Made by a program: the position numbers and the translations under genes. From Thioalkalivibrio thiocyanoxidans ARh2 (lineage in GTDB: Bacteria > Pseudomonadota > Gammaproteobacteria > Ectothiorhodospirales > Ectothiorhodospiraceae), in contig NZ_ARQK01000059.1 in assembly GCF_000385215.1 (NCBI RefSeq), forward strand, positions 1-64,000: a DNA stretch of 64,000 nucleotides, read 5' to 3'. Positions 34,791-43,757 of the stretch are shown one piece after another. Under the pieces are notes generated by a model, which was given only the letters and a program-made list of their open reading frames with translations, did not search any database and was not told the DNA's origin. Every line of letters starts with the position of its first letter. Position 1 is the stretch's first letter.

Positions 34791-35861
34791 CTAACCCAGG
34801 CTGCGGGACAGCCAGGGTCCCACCCGGTTGGCCACCGACAACGGAAGCCGTTGCCACGCGTGGATGAAATAGCGGTACCTGGGATTGAGCGGGTTGATAT
34901 CGGGCATGTGCCGGGCACGCACCAGGTCGTACTCGTAGTACAGGGGCTGTGGTTCGAACCCCCAGTTCTTCTTGAAGCTGAACGACCCGGTATCGCGCTT
35001 GCTGCGGCCAAAGTCGAAGGTGCGCAGGCCCGCCTCGCAGGCGCGCCGCATCACCTCCCAGTACATAAAGTCATACCCGGCCACCTCGCGGGCCCGCGGT
35101 GTACCGCCGCCGTAGTAGGGCAGGACCTGATCGCGGAAATAGAAGGTGAGCACGCTGGCCACAGGCGTCCCCGCGTCGGTGACCGTCAGGATCCGGCAGT
35201 CGTTGCCGAACACGGTGCGCAGGAGGCGGAAGTAGCGCCGGCTGAACACGGGCGTCCCCATGCGGTGCACGTTGGCCGCATAGATGGGGTAGAACCGATC
35301 GGTGTCGCGGTCGATCTCGCTGACCAGGCCGGCCTGGATGCCCTTGCGCACCATGCGCCGCTGCTTGCGCGGGATCGCCTGCAGGTTCTCTTCGACCTCC
35401 TTCGCCATCGCCTTGCGGAAGGTCGCATACAGGTGCTTGGTGGGCCGCCCCGGGTGATAGGGCGCCATGTGGCGGTACTCGAGATAGTCCACCCTGTATT
35501 GCCGTGCCAGCTCCCGGGCCCGGTTGTCGAGGGCTACGAAGGCCTCTTCGGTGCGTGCGGCGATGCCGCCGTACACGCAGAACGGCAGCGAGACCAGGGA
35601 ATGGCCGAACAGGACGCTGCGCACGCGCGCCAGGGGCAGGACCCCCTCGATCCCATTCGGCCCCTCGGCAAACAGGAAATGCGTCGAGTGCCCGAAGGCC
35701 CGCTCGATCACCGTCTGCCAGCCTGCCCGGTGGAAGAACGTCGCCACCGGGCAGGCCTCGACGAAGGCATCCCAGCGCGCGACATCGGCAGGGCCGAGTT
35801 CCTGGACCCGCAATGCGGATGCGTGCGCCGCCGTGGGTCGTTGGTCAGTGGACTTGAGCAT
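34791..35861 (-). CDS. FemAB-family protein, XrtA system-associated
   Basis: 356 residues from the ATG at 35861, which lies inside the 3' end of the deacetylase gene; 35924 is an in-frame alternative. It has the two tandem GNAT-like halves of FemAB proteins: ATFFHRAGWQTVIERAFG and LPLARVRSVLFG in the first, then TVTDAGTPVASVLTFYF, YYGGGTPRAREVAGYDFMYW and FDFGRSKRDTGSFSFKKNWG in the second. It corresponds to the pepcterm_femAB family (TIGR03019). FemAB enzymes use aminoacyl-tRNA to build peptide side chains. In XrtA loci the role is unknown; it may add an amino acid to the EPS or to the sorted protein. Confidence 0.92.
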   Translation of the reverse strand: MLKSTDQRPTAAHASALRVQELGPADVARWDAFVEACPVATFFHRAGWQTVIERAFGHSTHFLFAEGPNGIEGVLPLARVRSVLFGHSLVSLPFCVYGGIAARTEEAFVALDNRARELARQYRVDYLEYRHMAPYHPGRPTKHLYATFRKAMAKEVEENLQAIPRKQRRMVRKGIQAGLVSEIDRDTDRFYPIYAANVHRMGTPVFSRRYFRLLRTVFGNDCRILTVTDAGTPVASVLTFYFRDQVLPYYGGGTPRAREVAGYDFMYWEVMRRACEAGLRTFDFGRSKRDTGSFSFKKNWGFEPQPLYYEYDLVRARHMPDINPLNPRYRYFIHAWQRLPLSVANRVGPWLSRSLG

Positions 35862-36762
35862 GGCCTGGTGCTGTCGTTGAGGGCGACACCGGCGACCGCG
35901 CCGGGCTCGCGAGGAGGTGGCCAAAGACCTCGTCCATGCGGCCCCAGCGGAAATCCTGCAGCAACCGCTGCAGCCGGCCTTCGGTACGTCCCAGGTTCAG
36001 GTAATGGCGAAACCGCGTTCTGGCGCTCACCCCGGGGATACGCGGTTGGCCCGGATCGATCTCCCAGGGGTGGAAATAGAACACCCCGGGCAGCCCGTCC
36101 CGAGTGTTGATCCTCCGCAGTGCCTGACGGGAAAAGGCATACGGCAACAACCGAAAGTAGCCGCCACCGGCGGCCGGCAGATTGCGTCCGGCGACGCGCA
36201 GGGTGGCCGGGGGCAGTTCCAGTACCCCGCCGGGTCCGCGTGGCCGATGGGGGTGGCGCGGTGCGGTCGGTGTCCCGTAGTGGTCGTGCTGTACCGGGTA
36301 GATGCTCGAGCTGTAGGTGTGGCCGGTCTCGGCCAGCACGTCGAGCGCCCACAGGTTGTCCTCGCCGATCGAAAAGCTGGGGGCGCGGTAGCCGCGTACC
36401 GGGACCCCGGCGATGTCCTCCAGGATCGACTTGGCGCGGATGATGTCCGCGCGAAACGCCTGCGGCCCCAGCTCGGTGACCCGCTGGTGCCCGTACCCGT
36501 GGCTGGCCATTTCGTGTCCGGCGTCGACGATGCGGCGAATCGCCTGCGGGTAGCGCTCGGCAATCCAGCCGAGGGTGAAGAAGGTTGCGCGTACCTGGTG
36601 GTGATCGAACAGTGCGAGGATGCGTTCGAGGTTGTATTCCACGCGGCACTCCTGGCTCTCCCAGCAGTGTCTCGGGATGTGCGGCGCCAGGGCCGAGACC
36701 TGGAAGTAGTCTTCGACATCGACGGTCAGGGCGTTGGACAGGGTGGGTGGTTCGGATCGCAT
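35845..36762 (-). CDS. Polysaccharide deacetylase, XrtA system-associated
   Basis: 305 residues. NodB-homology motifs are ALTVDVEDYFQ (motif 1, residues 12-21), HEMASHGYGHQ (motif 2 with metal-binding histidines, 83-93), and RGYRAPSFSIGEDN (motif 3). GVFYFHPWEIDPGQPR carries the C-terminal catalytic histidine. It matches the pepcterm_polyde family (TIGR03006). It would remove N-acetyl groups from the EPS, possibly exposing amines for the acyltransferases or ligases of the locus. No signal peptide is visible, as is usual for this family. It overlaps the FemAB gene start by 17 bases and lies 17 bases after the ATPase gene. Confidence 0.93.
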   Translation of the reverse strand: MRSEPPTLSNALTVDVEDYFQVSALAPHIPRHCWESQECRVEYNLERILALFDHHQVRATFFTLGWIAERYPQAIRRIVDAGHEMASHGYGHQRVTELGPQAFRADIIRAKSILEDIAGVPVRGYRAPSFSIGEDNLWALDVLAETGHTYSSSIYPVQHDHYGTPTAPRHPHRPRGPGGVLELPPATLRVAGRNLPAAGGGYFRLLPYAFSRQALRRINTRDGLPGVFYFHPWEIDPGQPRIPGVSARTRFRHYLNLGRTEGRLQRLLQDFRWGRMDEVFGHLLASPARSPVSPSTTAPGHAQVH

Positions 36763-36779
36763 GGTGATTTTCCCGGGCG

Positions 36780-37841
36780 CTAGTGCCTGGCGAACTCCTT
36801 GTGGTCGAAGCCCGAAATCTTGTTCAGCGAGTCCAGGGCGTCGAGGATGCGCTGCGACTGCCGGTAGTTGATCGCCAGGGCGTGTTCGATCCTGTCCAGG
36901 CGTTTTTCCATCGCCTCGTAGCTGTCTTCCAGACGGACCAGGGTCAGCTCGTTGGCAACGGCGCGTTCGGGATCGAACACGCCATTGACGACGCCGTCGG
37001 GTTGCGGTGCGGGTGCCTCCTGCTGTGCGCCGAAGTCCTCCTCGATCTCGTCCATCACCCGGCGCGCCTCGTCGGCGTCGAGGTCATAGCGCTCCTCGAG
37101 ATACCCCATCAGCAGCAGGCGGTCGCACAGGGTGTTGACCTTGCGCGGGATGCCGCCGGTGAACTCGTGGATTACGGGCCAGATATCGGTGGCAAAGTGT
37201 GGCGTTCCCTCCCAGCCGACGCGCGACAGGCGGTGTTCGACGTAGGCCTGGGTATCGCCCTCGTCCATCGGGCCGAGGTGATAGGTGGCGATCACCCGCT
37301 GGCGCAGCTGCTGCATGTTTTCGCTGCGCAGGATGTCGCGAAATTCGGGCTGCCCCAGCAGGAAGCTCTGCAGCAACGGCCCGTCAATGCCCTGAAAGTT
37401 GGACAGCATGCGCAGCTCTTCCACCGCATCCATGCCCAGGTTCTGTGCCTCGTCCACCACCAGCAGGGCTCGCTGTCCGCGTGAACGGGTGTCCAGCAGG
37501 AAACGCTCCATATGACGCAGCTGACTGGCCTTGTCATTGCCGGTCCCCTGCACACCGAAGGCCAGGCACACCGAGCGCAGCAGGTTCTCGGCATCGAGCT
37601 GGGTACTGACCAGCTGTGCCGCACGTACTGGTTTGGTGCCGAGCGTCTCGAACAGACTGCGTACCAGCGTCGTCTTGCCGGCCCCGACCTCGCCGGTGAT
37701 GACGATGAAGCCCTCTTCCTGCTGCACGCCATATTCGAGGTAGGCCATGGCGCGCCGGTGGCCCTTGCTGGCGTAGAAGAATTTCGGATCCGGGCTCAGG
37801 GCGAATGGCTTGCCCTGCAGCCCGTAGAAGTTCTCGTACAT
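36780..37841 (-). CDS. AAA ATPase, XrtA system-associated (ExeA-like)
   Basis: 353 residues from the ATG at 37841; the longer open frame reads into the beta-barrel gene and is spurious. MYENFYGLQGKPFALSPDPK is the typical start of ExeA/GspA-type ATPases. Walker A is GEVGAGKTT (50-58), Walker B LLVVDEAQNL, and arginine-containing sensor motifs lie in LRQRVIATYHLGPM and FTGGIPRKVN. The last 60 residues form a predicted coiled coil. It matches pepcterm_ATPase (TIGR03015). It may power assembly of the envelope-spanning export complex or load the beta-barrel partner, whose gene ends two bases upstream. Confidence 0.92.
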   Translation of the reverse strand: MYENFYGLQGKPFALSPDPKFFYASKGHRRAMAYLEYGVQQEEGFIVITGEVGAGKTTLVRSLFETLGTKPVRAAQLVSTQLDAENLLRSVCLAFGVQGTGNDKASQLRHMERFLLDTRSRGQRALLVVDEAQNLGMDAVEELRMLSNFQGIDGPLLQSFLLGQPEFRDILRSENMQQLRQRVIATYHLGPMDEGDTQAYVEHRLSRVGWEGTPHFATDIWPVIHEFTGGIPRKVNTLCDRLLLMGYLEERYDLDADEARRVMDEIEEDFGAQQEAPAPQPDGVVNGVFDPERAVANELTLVRLEDSYEAMEKRLDRIEHALAINYRQSQRILDALDSLNKISGFDHKEFARH

Positions 37842-37843
37842 GC

Positions 37844-39406
37844 TCAGAACTCCTTGGTGATCAGCGCGAGAATCGAGTTCTCTCGATACTCGTTGACCCG
37901 GCTGTTCGAATCCCGCTGCTGATAGCGATACGCCAGGCTGCCCCGCAGGTCCGGGGCGAACTGACGGTTCAGGCTGGCGCGGAAGTAGAAGAAGTCGTCT
38001 TCGCGGTCGCTGCCGAGAAACTCCGTGCGCGAGAGCCCAGAGCTCAGCTCTGTGGTGGTGCGTGGCCCCAGGGTCAGTTCCCAGAGCGCGATCACGCCGG
38101 TGCGTCGGTGGTTGTCCTCGAACAGCCCCGCACCGGTGTCGAACTCCGCCTCGCGCCGGGTCTGGTAGCCGGTCAGCCCGAATACGCTGCGCCCCGTGTC
38201 GTAGCGCCAGTTCGCGCGCACGCTGCGCGTCAGGTAGAACCCCTCGATCAGCGCTTCTTGAGATACCACCGCGCCCGGGACTGCATCGAACCACTGCTCC
38301 GGCGGGGTTTGGTCCAGCCACTCTTGGGGGCTCATGCCTTCCAGGGCAGCTCGTTCGGATACTCCAGCAGCCCATTCAGATAGATGAACGGCCTGGAACT
38401 CGCGACGATCACGCGTGGAGGTGATCCCCTCGCTGTAGCTGATGCCGTAGCTGGCGCGTCGGCTGCGGTGCGTCGCGCTGAGGGCTCGTGTTGTGCCGAA
38501 GAAGCGCTCGCCATAACGCGCCTCGACGGAGGTCACCGGTGTCGGGGTCCAGCCGACGCCAACCTCCCAGAAGCTGCCGTCGTTCTCGTCGCGCAGGGTT
38601 TCGTAGTCGTTGAACTCCTCGCCCACGACGCCGAACACGCGCAGGGTGCGGCCGATGTGGTACCCGAGGGTTGCGCTGATCTCGCTGAACTCGCCCTCCG
38701 GCCCGTCTTCGTACTTCAGCCGGTCGTAGAAGCCCGCCAGCTGCCAGAACACGCGATCAAAGGTCGGGCCGCTGTCCAGGGTGTATTCCGCGCGGTTGCC
38801 GGTGCTGCTGGCCCGGTTGCTGCGGTGGTAGTGCCGCTCGTCGTAGGTGTAGCGAATGTCCTGGCGGGCAAAGGTGCCAAACTCGTTCTGCAGGTTGGGC
38901 GACACGCTGTAATACGAGGTCTCCTCGATATTGCGGCGTGGCGTGCTGCCGCCAATGCCGACCGGGTCCAGCAGCGAGGTGGCCTGTTCCCGGCGCGACG
39001 CGGTCACGTCGACAAAGAACGTGTCTTCGATGACCTCTGTCTGGTTGCGGGCGCGCAGCATGTGAGTGGAGCGGTCCTCGCTCGACTCCGACAGGTGTCT
39101 GCGATGATTGAGCTGATAATCCACCCGGGTGTCATTGCGCGCACCGTCCCGGCGCAGGGTGAACCCGGGGCGTGCATGCCCGATCAGGTCCGCATCCTCC
39201 TGTCCCCGTGGGGACAGGCGGACGTTATCGGTTACCTCTGCACCCACGGTGACCCGTGGCGTGAAGTCCCACTCGGTGGCCAGGCCCGCGGTCGGCAGCG
39301 CCAACGAGCCACCGCTCAGTGCGGCCAGAATCCATGCCATTCGACCGTGCCGCGGCAGGACTGGCTTTGAGCACGCTGATTGTGTCCGTCCCTGGATGGC
39401 GCTCAT
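37844..39406 (-). CDS. Outer-membrane beta-barrel protein, PEP-CTERM system-associated
   Basis: 520 residues. A signal sequence is present, most plausibly from an internal Met (MAWILAALSGGSLALP) with cleavage near GLA-TEW. The mature part alternates polar and hydrophobic residues in strands, with many aromatic girdle residues and a terminal phenylalanine (ALITKEF), as in outer-membrane barrels. It matches the uncharacterised PEP-CTERM-associated family pepcterm_hypo_1 (TIGR03016). It is the likely outer-membrane pore for EPS or for the sorted proteins, since Wza-like EpsE here is short. The start overlaps the autokinase stop by four bases. Confidence 0.9.
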   Translation of the reverse strand: MSAIQGRTQSACSKPVLPRHGRMAWILAALSGGSLALPTAGLATEWDFTPRVTVGAEVTDNVRLSPRGQEDADLIGHARPGFTLRRDGARNDTRVDYQLNHRRHLSESSEDRSTHMLRARNQTEVIEDTFFVDVTASRREQATSLLDPVGIGGSTPRRNIEETSYYSVSPNLQNEFGTFARQDIRYTYDERHYHRSNRASSTGNRAEYTLDSGPTFDRVFWQLAGFYDRLKYEDGPEGEFSEISATLGYHIGRTLRVFGVVGEEFNDYETLRDENDGSFWEVGVGWTPTPVTSVEARYGERFFGTTRALSATHRSRRASYGISYSEGITSTRDRREFQAVHLSEWAAGVSERAALEGMSPQEWLDQTPPEQWFDAVPGAVVSQEALIEGFYLTRSVRANWRYDTGRSVFGLTGYQTRREAEFDTGAGLFEDNHRRTGVIALWELTLGPRTTTELSSGLSRTEFLGSDREDDFFYFRASLNRQFAPDLRGSLAYRYQQRDSNSRVNEYRENSILALITKEF

Positions 39407-40290
39407 TGCTCGTCTCCCCCGTATGGCCGTTCGTGGTAATAGCCACCTCCATAGCCCAGGCCCGATGCGGCGGGCGCGCGGTTGAGTGCAGTCAGGACCA
39501 CCTCGCAGCCGGCAAGCTGCCCCATCGCATTCTCGACCGAGGTGGCCGGGGTGCGCTCGGCGTCAACCACCATCACGACCTGCCCCATTCCGGCGGCCAG
39601 GACGCCCGGCTCGCTGGTGGCCAGCAGTGGCGGGGAATCGAACAGGATGATGCGGTCCTGATACCGATCGTGGAGCTCGTCGAGCAGGGCCCGCATCCCG
39701 TCACTGGCCAGGACTTCGGTGGAGCGCCCATGCGGGCGTCCGGCGGGCAGCACGCTGAGGTTCTCGATGTTGGTCCGCAGCAGGACATCGGGGATGGTCA
39801 GGCTCGGGTCCGTGAGGACGTCCATCAAGCCGCGCTCGGCCTCGAATCCCAGGACCCTGGGGATCGTGGGATGGGCGACGTCGGCGTCCACCAGCAATAC
39901 CGTGCGATCGATCTCCATTGCCATGCTGAGTGCCAGGTTGGTGGCCAGAAAGGTCTTGCCTTCGCGTGGCAATGCGCTGGTCAACATAATCAGGCGACCA
40001 CGCGAAATCCTCATCTCCGAGTGGTGCCCGAAGGCGTTGTTCAAGAGCGGCCGCTTCATCATCCGAATCTCTTCGGCCAGGCTGGACCGCTGGTCGCCCG
40101 GCACGATCAGCCCCTGCCGTCGCAAGCGTGCGAAATCGATCCGAGCCGCCAGTGGATGGTCGTGTTGTGCGGACACCGGCGAGGCCGTGCCCGCCGTCTC
40201 CTGGCCCGGATGCCCGGACTGGGCTCCGGCGGGCGGGGGCCGCAAGGGTGCCGACCGGTTCTTGTCGAGGGCTTTTTCAATGATGCTCAT
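39403..40290 (-). CDS. XrtA-associated tyrosine autokinase (BY-kinase)
   Basis: 295 residues. It is the cytoplasmic kinase half of a BY-kinase: variant Walker A TSALPREGKT (104-113), Walker A' VLLVDADVAHP, and DSPPLLATSEP as Walker B. The tail GYGGGYYHERPYGG supplies the tyrosine cluster that is autophosphorylated. It matches pepcterm_TyrKin (TIGR03018). It would pair with the chain-length protein at 40399 to set EPS length through cycles of phosphorylation and dephosphorylation. No tyrosine phosphatase is encoded nearby. An intergenic gap of 108 bases separates it from the chain-length gene. Confidence 0.93.
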   Translation of the reverse strand: MSIIEKALDKNRSAPLRPPPAGAQSGHPGQETAGTASPVSAQHDHPLAARIDFARLRRQGLIVPGDQRSSLAEEIRMMKRPLLNNAFGHHSEMRISRGRLIMLTSALPREGKTFLATNLALSMAMEIDRTVLLVDADVAHPTIPRVLGFEAERGLMDVLTDPSLTIPDVLLRTNIENLSVLPAGRPHGRSTEVLASDGMRALLDELHDRYQDRIILFDSPPLLATSEPGVLAAGMGQVVMVVDAERTPATSVENAMGQLAGCEVVLTALNRAPAASGLGYGGGYYHERPYGGDEQ

Positions 40291-40398
40291 GTGCGTCTGG
40301 CTCCCCTTGCCGTGCGCCGGTCCACAGGACCCGCGCCTCCATGGAACAAATGCATCCCGCTTCCCCGACGCGCGACGTCGGGCTGGTGCCGTAGTCGC

Positions 40399-41952
40399 TC
40401 ATCGCAGCAGGCTCAACAGGTCATCGAGAACACCGGCGGACCCCGTGAGATAAAGGGTCATCACCACGGCATACACCAGCAGCAGTGTCGCCAGGGCGAT
40501 CGCGAAGGCCGACAGCTCCAGCCGGCGGCGGCGCCGTGTCAGAGGGGTGTGTACAGCCGATATCGTGCCCAGCACAGGGCGTCCGGCGATCTCCGCGAGT
40601 TGCCGTCGATTGCTGATCGTCCGCCGCAGCTGCGAAAGCAGGAAGGCGAAGCCCGTACCCGCTCCCAGTCCGACCAGCAGGATGCCGGTGGTCATAAGCG
40701 GGCGATCGGGTGCCGAGGGCGCGGTCGGGCGGCGCGGCGGCTCCAGGACGCGGAAGTCGACCGAGTCGGTTTCCGATTCCACTGCCCCTGACATGATCGC
40801 CTGCTCGCGCCGGTTCTGGAGCTGGCGATAGGAATCGCGCAGCACATCGTAGTTGCGCGTCAGGGCGGTCAGTTCCGACTCTACCGCCGGGGCCCGGTCG
40901 ACATCCTGTTCCAGCCGGGCGACCCGCGCCTTGAATTCCTCGATGCGGGTCTCCAGCATCGCGATCTCGCTCTCGGTGTCGGTGATCGCGGCCTGCAAGG
41001 TGTCGCTGCCCCCGCCCGCGATGGGTACGATCGACGGATTGCGCGCATAGTCGGCGGCCTCGCGCGAACGGCGTTCCTCCAGTTCGGACAGGATGCGCCG
41101 TGCGGCGACCACATCCGGGTGATCGTCGGTGTATCGATGCCGCATGGAATCGATGTTTTCCTGCAGGTCGTTAATCCGCCGGTCCAGCTCCGGGTTGCGG
41201 TACTGCGCCCTCACCGTGCCTCCGCCCGTTCGGCTTTCCTCGGCGTGGCGCTGCAGGGTGGCCAGACGGCTGCGGGCCTCGCGCAGCTGCAGTTCTGTCT
41301 GGGCCACCTGTTCGCGGGCGCGTTCCAGGCGCGAGTAGAAGTTGCCGTCACCGCTGATGAAGCGTGCATTCTGCCGCTTGAAATCCTCGATCTCGGCTTC
41401 CTTGCTTTGCAGCTGACGTTCGTAGGTCTCGATCTGACGCTCGATGAATCGCTGCGAGACGCTCAGATCCAGGCGCGAGTCGCCCAGCCCGCGTTCCATG
41501 AACAGGTTTACCGTCTCGCGGACCACGCGCTCGGCGATCTCGGGATTGCTGTGTCGAAACTGCACGGTGTAGATGTTCTCGCGCCGCTCGCTGTCCAGAG
41601 ACAACCGGCTGCGCAGCAGGTTGACCTGCGTGTCGAGGTCGGACCCCCCCATGTACACGTCCAGATCGCTTTGCCGGGCGATCGTTTCCAGGTTGTCGCG
41701 GCTGAGCAGGGTGCGGGTGACCATCCGCAATCGCTCTTCTGTGTCCGGACGAACCGTCATCCCGCGAAGCAGGGGGTTCAGAACGGACTGGGTGTTCACG
41801 AAGACCTGGGCATTGGCCTGATACGTATCCGGCAGGCTCTGGATGTAGGCCCATCCGCCCAGGAACACAATCCAGGCGACCGGCAGAATCCACCAGCGCC
41901 GGCGCCAGGTGGCCCGCGCCCGCTGAACAAAATCCTGAACAATCTTTTCCAT
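40399..41952 (-). CDS. Chain-length determinant protein, XrtA system
   Basis: 517 residues from the ATG at 41952, with GGGGGA nine bases upstream; an alternative ATG at 41979 lacks a site. It is a Wzz/PCP-2 protein: a first membrane span near residues 20-38 (WWILPVAWIVFLGGWAYI), a Wzz domain with NPLLRGMTVRPDTEERL, a long coiled coil between about residues 170 and 390, and two C-terminal membrane segments. It matches pepcterm_ChnLen (TIGR03007). It is the membrane partner of the tyrosine autokinase and controls polymer length. It is the first gene of the 18-kb minus-strand operon that ends with the CapK-like gene. Confidence 0.93.
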   Translation of the reverse strand: MEKIVQDFVQRARATWRRRWWILPVAWIVFLGGWAYIQSLPDTYQANAQVFVNTQSVLNPLLRGMTVRPDTEERLRMVTRTLLSRDNLETIARQSDLDVYMGGSDLDTQVNLLRSRLSLDSERRENIYTVQFRHSNPEIAERVVRETVNLFMERGLGDSRLDLSVSQRFIERQIETYERQLQSKEAEIEDFKRQNARFISGDGNFYSRLERAREQVAQTELQLREARSRLATLQRHAEESRTGGGTVRAQYRNPELDRRINDLQENIDSMRHRYTDDHPDVVAARRILSELEERRSREAADYARNPSIVPIAGGGSDTLQAAITDTESEIAMLETRIEEFKARVARLEQDVDRAPAVESELTALTRNYDVLRDSYRQLQNRREQAIMSGAVESETDSVDFRVLEPPRRPTAPSAPDRPLMTTGILLVGLGAGTGFAFLLSQLRRTISNRRQLAEIAGRPVLGTISAVHTPLTRRRRRLELSAFAIALATLLLVYAVVMTLYLTGSAGVLDDLLSLLR

Positions 41953-42304
41953 GCCTTGCGGTCCCCCTGTTGCACCCATTGACGCTCAATTGGCACCTGC
42001 TGGGTTTTCAAACGGAGTAATAATTGACCGGGAAAAGGGATCCCCGGAAAGCCATCTGATGGCTTGCCTGGACCCCTCCCGGGAGATGCCTAGGGCTATT
42101 GAAGATGGTTTGTTTCGCCGTGTCTACCTATGTCGAGAATGTTTACACCTCGAAAGATTTCGTTACTTATTTTTCTAATAAATTTTCGCAGCCTTATAAC
42201 GGATCAGGGGTTTACGTTAACTGGTACACAGTTTGCTGGGGTTTGTTCGATTAGGCTCGAAAACCGGCCGGGGGGCGGATCGGCTGGTTGGGAGGGATTC
42301 TCAA
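41953..42304. other. Divergent intergenic region, EPS operon / PilZ operon
   Basis: 352 bases. It carries the sigma-54-type promoter for the PilZ operon (42222-42237). On the minus strand it must hold the promoter of the long EPS operon. A GG-N10-GC pattern near 42074-42087 is a poor match, so a sigma-70-type promoter in the AT-rich stretch around 42150-42190 is more likely but could not be fixed. Confidence 0.5.
42222..42237 (+). promoter_or_regulatory. Candidate sigma-54 (-24/-12) promoter of PilZ operon
   Basis: TGGTACACAGTTTGCT has GG and GC separated by exactly 10 bases, the TGG of the -24 box and TTTGCT at -12. Expected transcription start is near 42248, giving a leader of about 57 bases before the ATG at 42305. 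The PrsR activator encoded at 50189 is the natural candidate regulator. Confidence 0.68.
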
Positions 42305-42901
42305 ATGCACGACGATCTGGGCCAGAAGAGCCTCGCGCAAAACCTGGCGGAGTTCTGGCATCCCGCCATGCTCCGGCGGAGCTGGAGCGAACGACTCGAC
42401 TTGATGAGCGACATCTACCGTCAGCTGCACCGGTTTAGTGCGAGTGACCAGGAATACGAGAGGTGGGCCGGTCAGCTGGTTGCGGCTGTCATTGAACGAC
42501 TGGGGGAACCCCCGATCACGGACCCTCACCAGGCGGACCTCTATGCCTGTTCGCCGGACCCGCGGCACTGGTCTGCCGCCTTTGCCTGGCGATACGGCGG
42601 GCAGAAGTCCTCTGGCAGGCCCGACCAGCGTTGCTGGCCGCGGTACGCAGTCAACCTGTTGACCGAGATCGGCATACGGGAGGAGTGGCGCAAGTGCCGC
42701 CTGATCGACCTGTCGAGAGGTGGCGCGCGGATTGCGCTGATCGGGCAGCACCCGTATCTGCCCCCCGAGACCACCTTGCAACTGGTCCTTCCGACCGCCG
42801 GGACCTTCGATTCCGTTGTGGTATCCGATCGCCGGGTGGGCCTGGGTCTTCGTTTTCTGAGGCGCAATCCCTCGGGGCAACGCATCAACACAACGGCCTG
42901 A
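42305..42901 (+). CDS. PilZ-domain protein (c-di-GMP receptor candidate)
   Basis: 198 residues from the ATG at 42305, with GGAGGG eight bases upstream. The first 100 residues are a helical region of unknown function. The C-terminal part has both signatures of a c-di-GMP-binding PilZ domain: RxxxR as RCWPR (109-113) and DxSxxG as DLSRGG (135-140), followed by strands ending VVVSDRRVGLGLRF. It lies first in a sigma-54-driven operon with two acyltransferases and a ThiF-like enzyme. It may tie that pathway, or EPS synthesis opposite, to c-di-GMP levels. All residues needed for ligand binding appear to be present. Confidence 0.85.
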   Translation: MHDDLGQKSLAQNLAEFWHPAMLRRSWSERLDLMSDIYRQLHRFSASDQEYERWAGQLVAAVIERLGEPPITDPHQADLYACSPDPRHWSAAFAWRYGGQKSSGRPDQRCWPRYAVNLLTEIGIREEWRKCRLIDLSRGGARIALIGQHPYLPPETTLQLVLPTAGTFDSVVVSDRRVGLGLRFLRRNPSGQRINTTA

Positions 42902-42905
42902 AACG

Positions 42906-43757
42906 GTGCCCCGGCCGAACCCCTTTCTGAAACGTGCAATGGAGGACGAACTCTTGTCTACGCATGCTGACGTTGAGCCTGGATACCCAGGACCGGATCA
43001 CTGTGCCCCGGGCGCGGCTCTCCCGTCCTATCAGGTTTACCTCGCCACGGGCGCGCGGGCGCGTCACATTCACTATCGCATGCGCTATGCGGTGTACTGC
43101 CTGGAAACCGGCTTCGAAGCAGCCGAGCATTACCCGGAAGGCTTTGAACGCGATCTCTATGACGAGCACGCCGCTCATTTTCTGGTGCGTCTGGGAGGGC
43201 TTTACGCCGGAGGGCGCTGGGTGGGCGCCATGCGTCTGATCCGGCCGGATCAGACACCCCTCCCCACGATCGCCACCGGGCAGTTGTTTCCGGGTGCCTT
43301 TGCCAGGGCGCGGGACGAGCCGCCGCGAGTGCTGGAGGTCTCCCGTCTGATTGCCCGCGGCGCCCCGGAGCGTGGCTCGCCGCGCCTGCTGTATCACCTT
43401 TGTCAGGCTGCCCAGGCCTACGCCCAGAATCATGGCTATGAGTTCCTGCTGTTCATGATTCGGCCGGCGCTGGCGCGCCTGCTTCAGCGCCACCACATCC
43501 CCATCGAGTTGTGTGGGGAGGCCTGCGAACATCGGGGGTTGAGGCTGCCGTTTCGGGCGCCCACCGCCGAATCGGGCGCGGCCCTGTCCGCCTGGCGCCG
43601 TCGCCTGGGGCTGGGCGAGACGCCCGTTCGTGCCCCCTACGTGGAGTTTGCCGGGAATCCGCCCTTTCCTTACCGCACGAAACTCGGCTACAAGCCTTGC
43701 TGGCGCAGGCGTTCGTATCAGGCCCCGGGGGCTTTGGAAGTGCCCTGTGCAGGATGA
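42906..43757 (+). CDS. Exosortase system-associated acyltransferase, copy 1
   Basis: 283 residues from the GTG at 42906. Other starts are the ATG at 42939 and the TTG at 42954, and the latter has GGAGG eight bases upstream and may be the real one. The core resembles autoinducer-synthase/GNAT-like proteins of the exosort_acyl family (TIGR03694): MRYAVYCLETGFEA, FLVRLGGLYAGGRWVGAMRL, VLEVSRLIARGAP, and YEFLLFMIRPALARLL. The family is known by association with exosortases; its substrate is undefined. This copy is more divergent than the next one and overlaps it by 11 bases. The pair probably arose by duplication and may form a heterodimer. Confidence 0.82.
   Translation: MPRPNPFLKRAMEDELLSTHADVEPGYPGPDHCAPGAALPSYQVYLATGARARHIHYRMRYAVYCLETGFEAAEHYPEGFERDLYDEHAAHFLVRLGGLYAGGRWVGAMRLIRPDQTPLPTIATGQLFPGAFARARDEPPRVLEVSRLIARGAPERGSPRLLYHLCQAAQAYAQNHGYEFLLFMIRPALARLLQRHHIPIELCGEACEHRGLRLPFRAPTAESGAALSAWRRRLGLGETPVRAPYVEFAGNPPFPYRTKLGYKPCWRRRSYQAPGALEVPCAG

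Noticed and set aside
42074-42087. Possible minus-strand sigma-54 promoter for the large EPS operon
   Set aside because: Only the spacing fits; the -24 box reads GGAGGG instead of TGGCAC.
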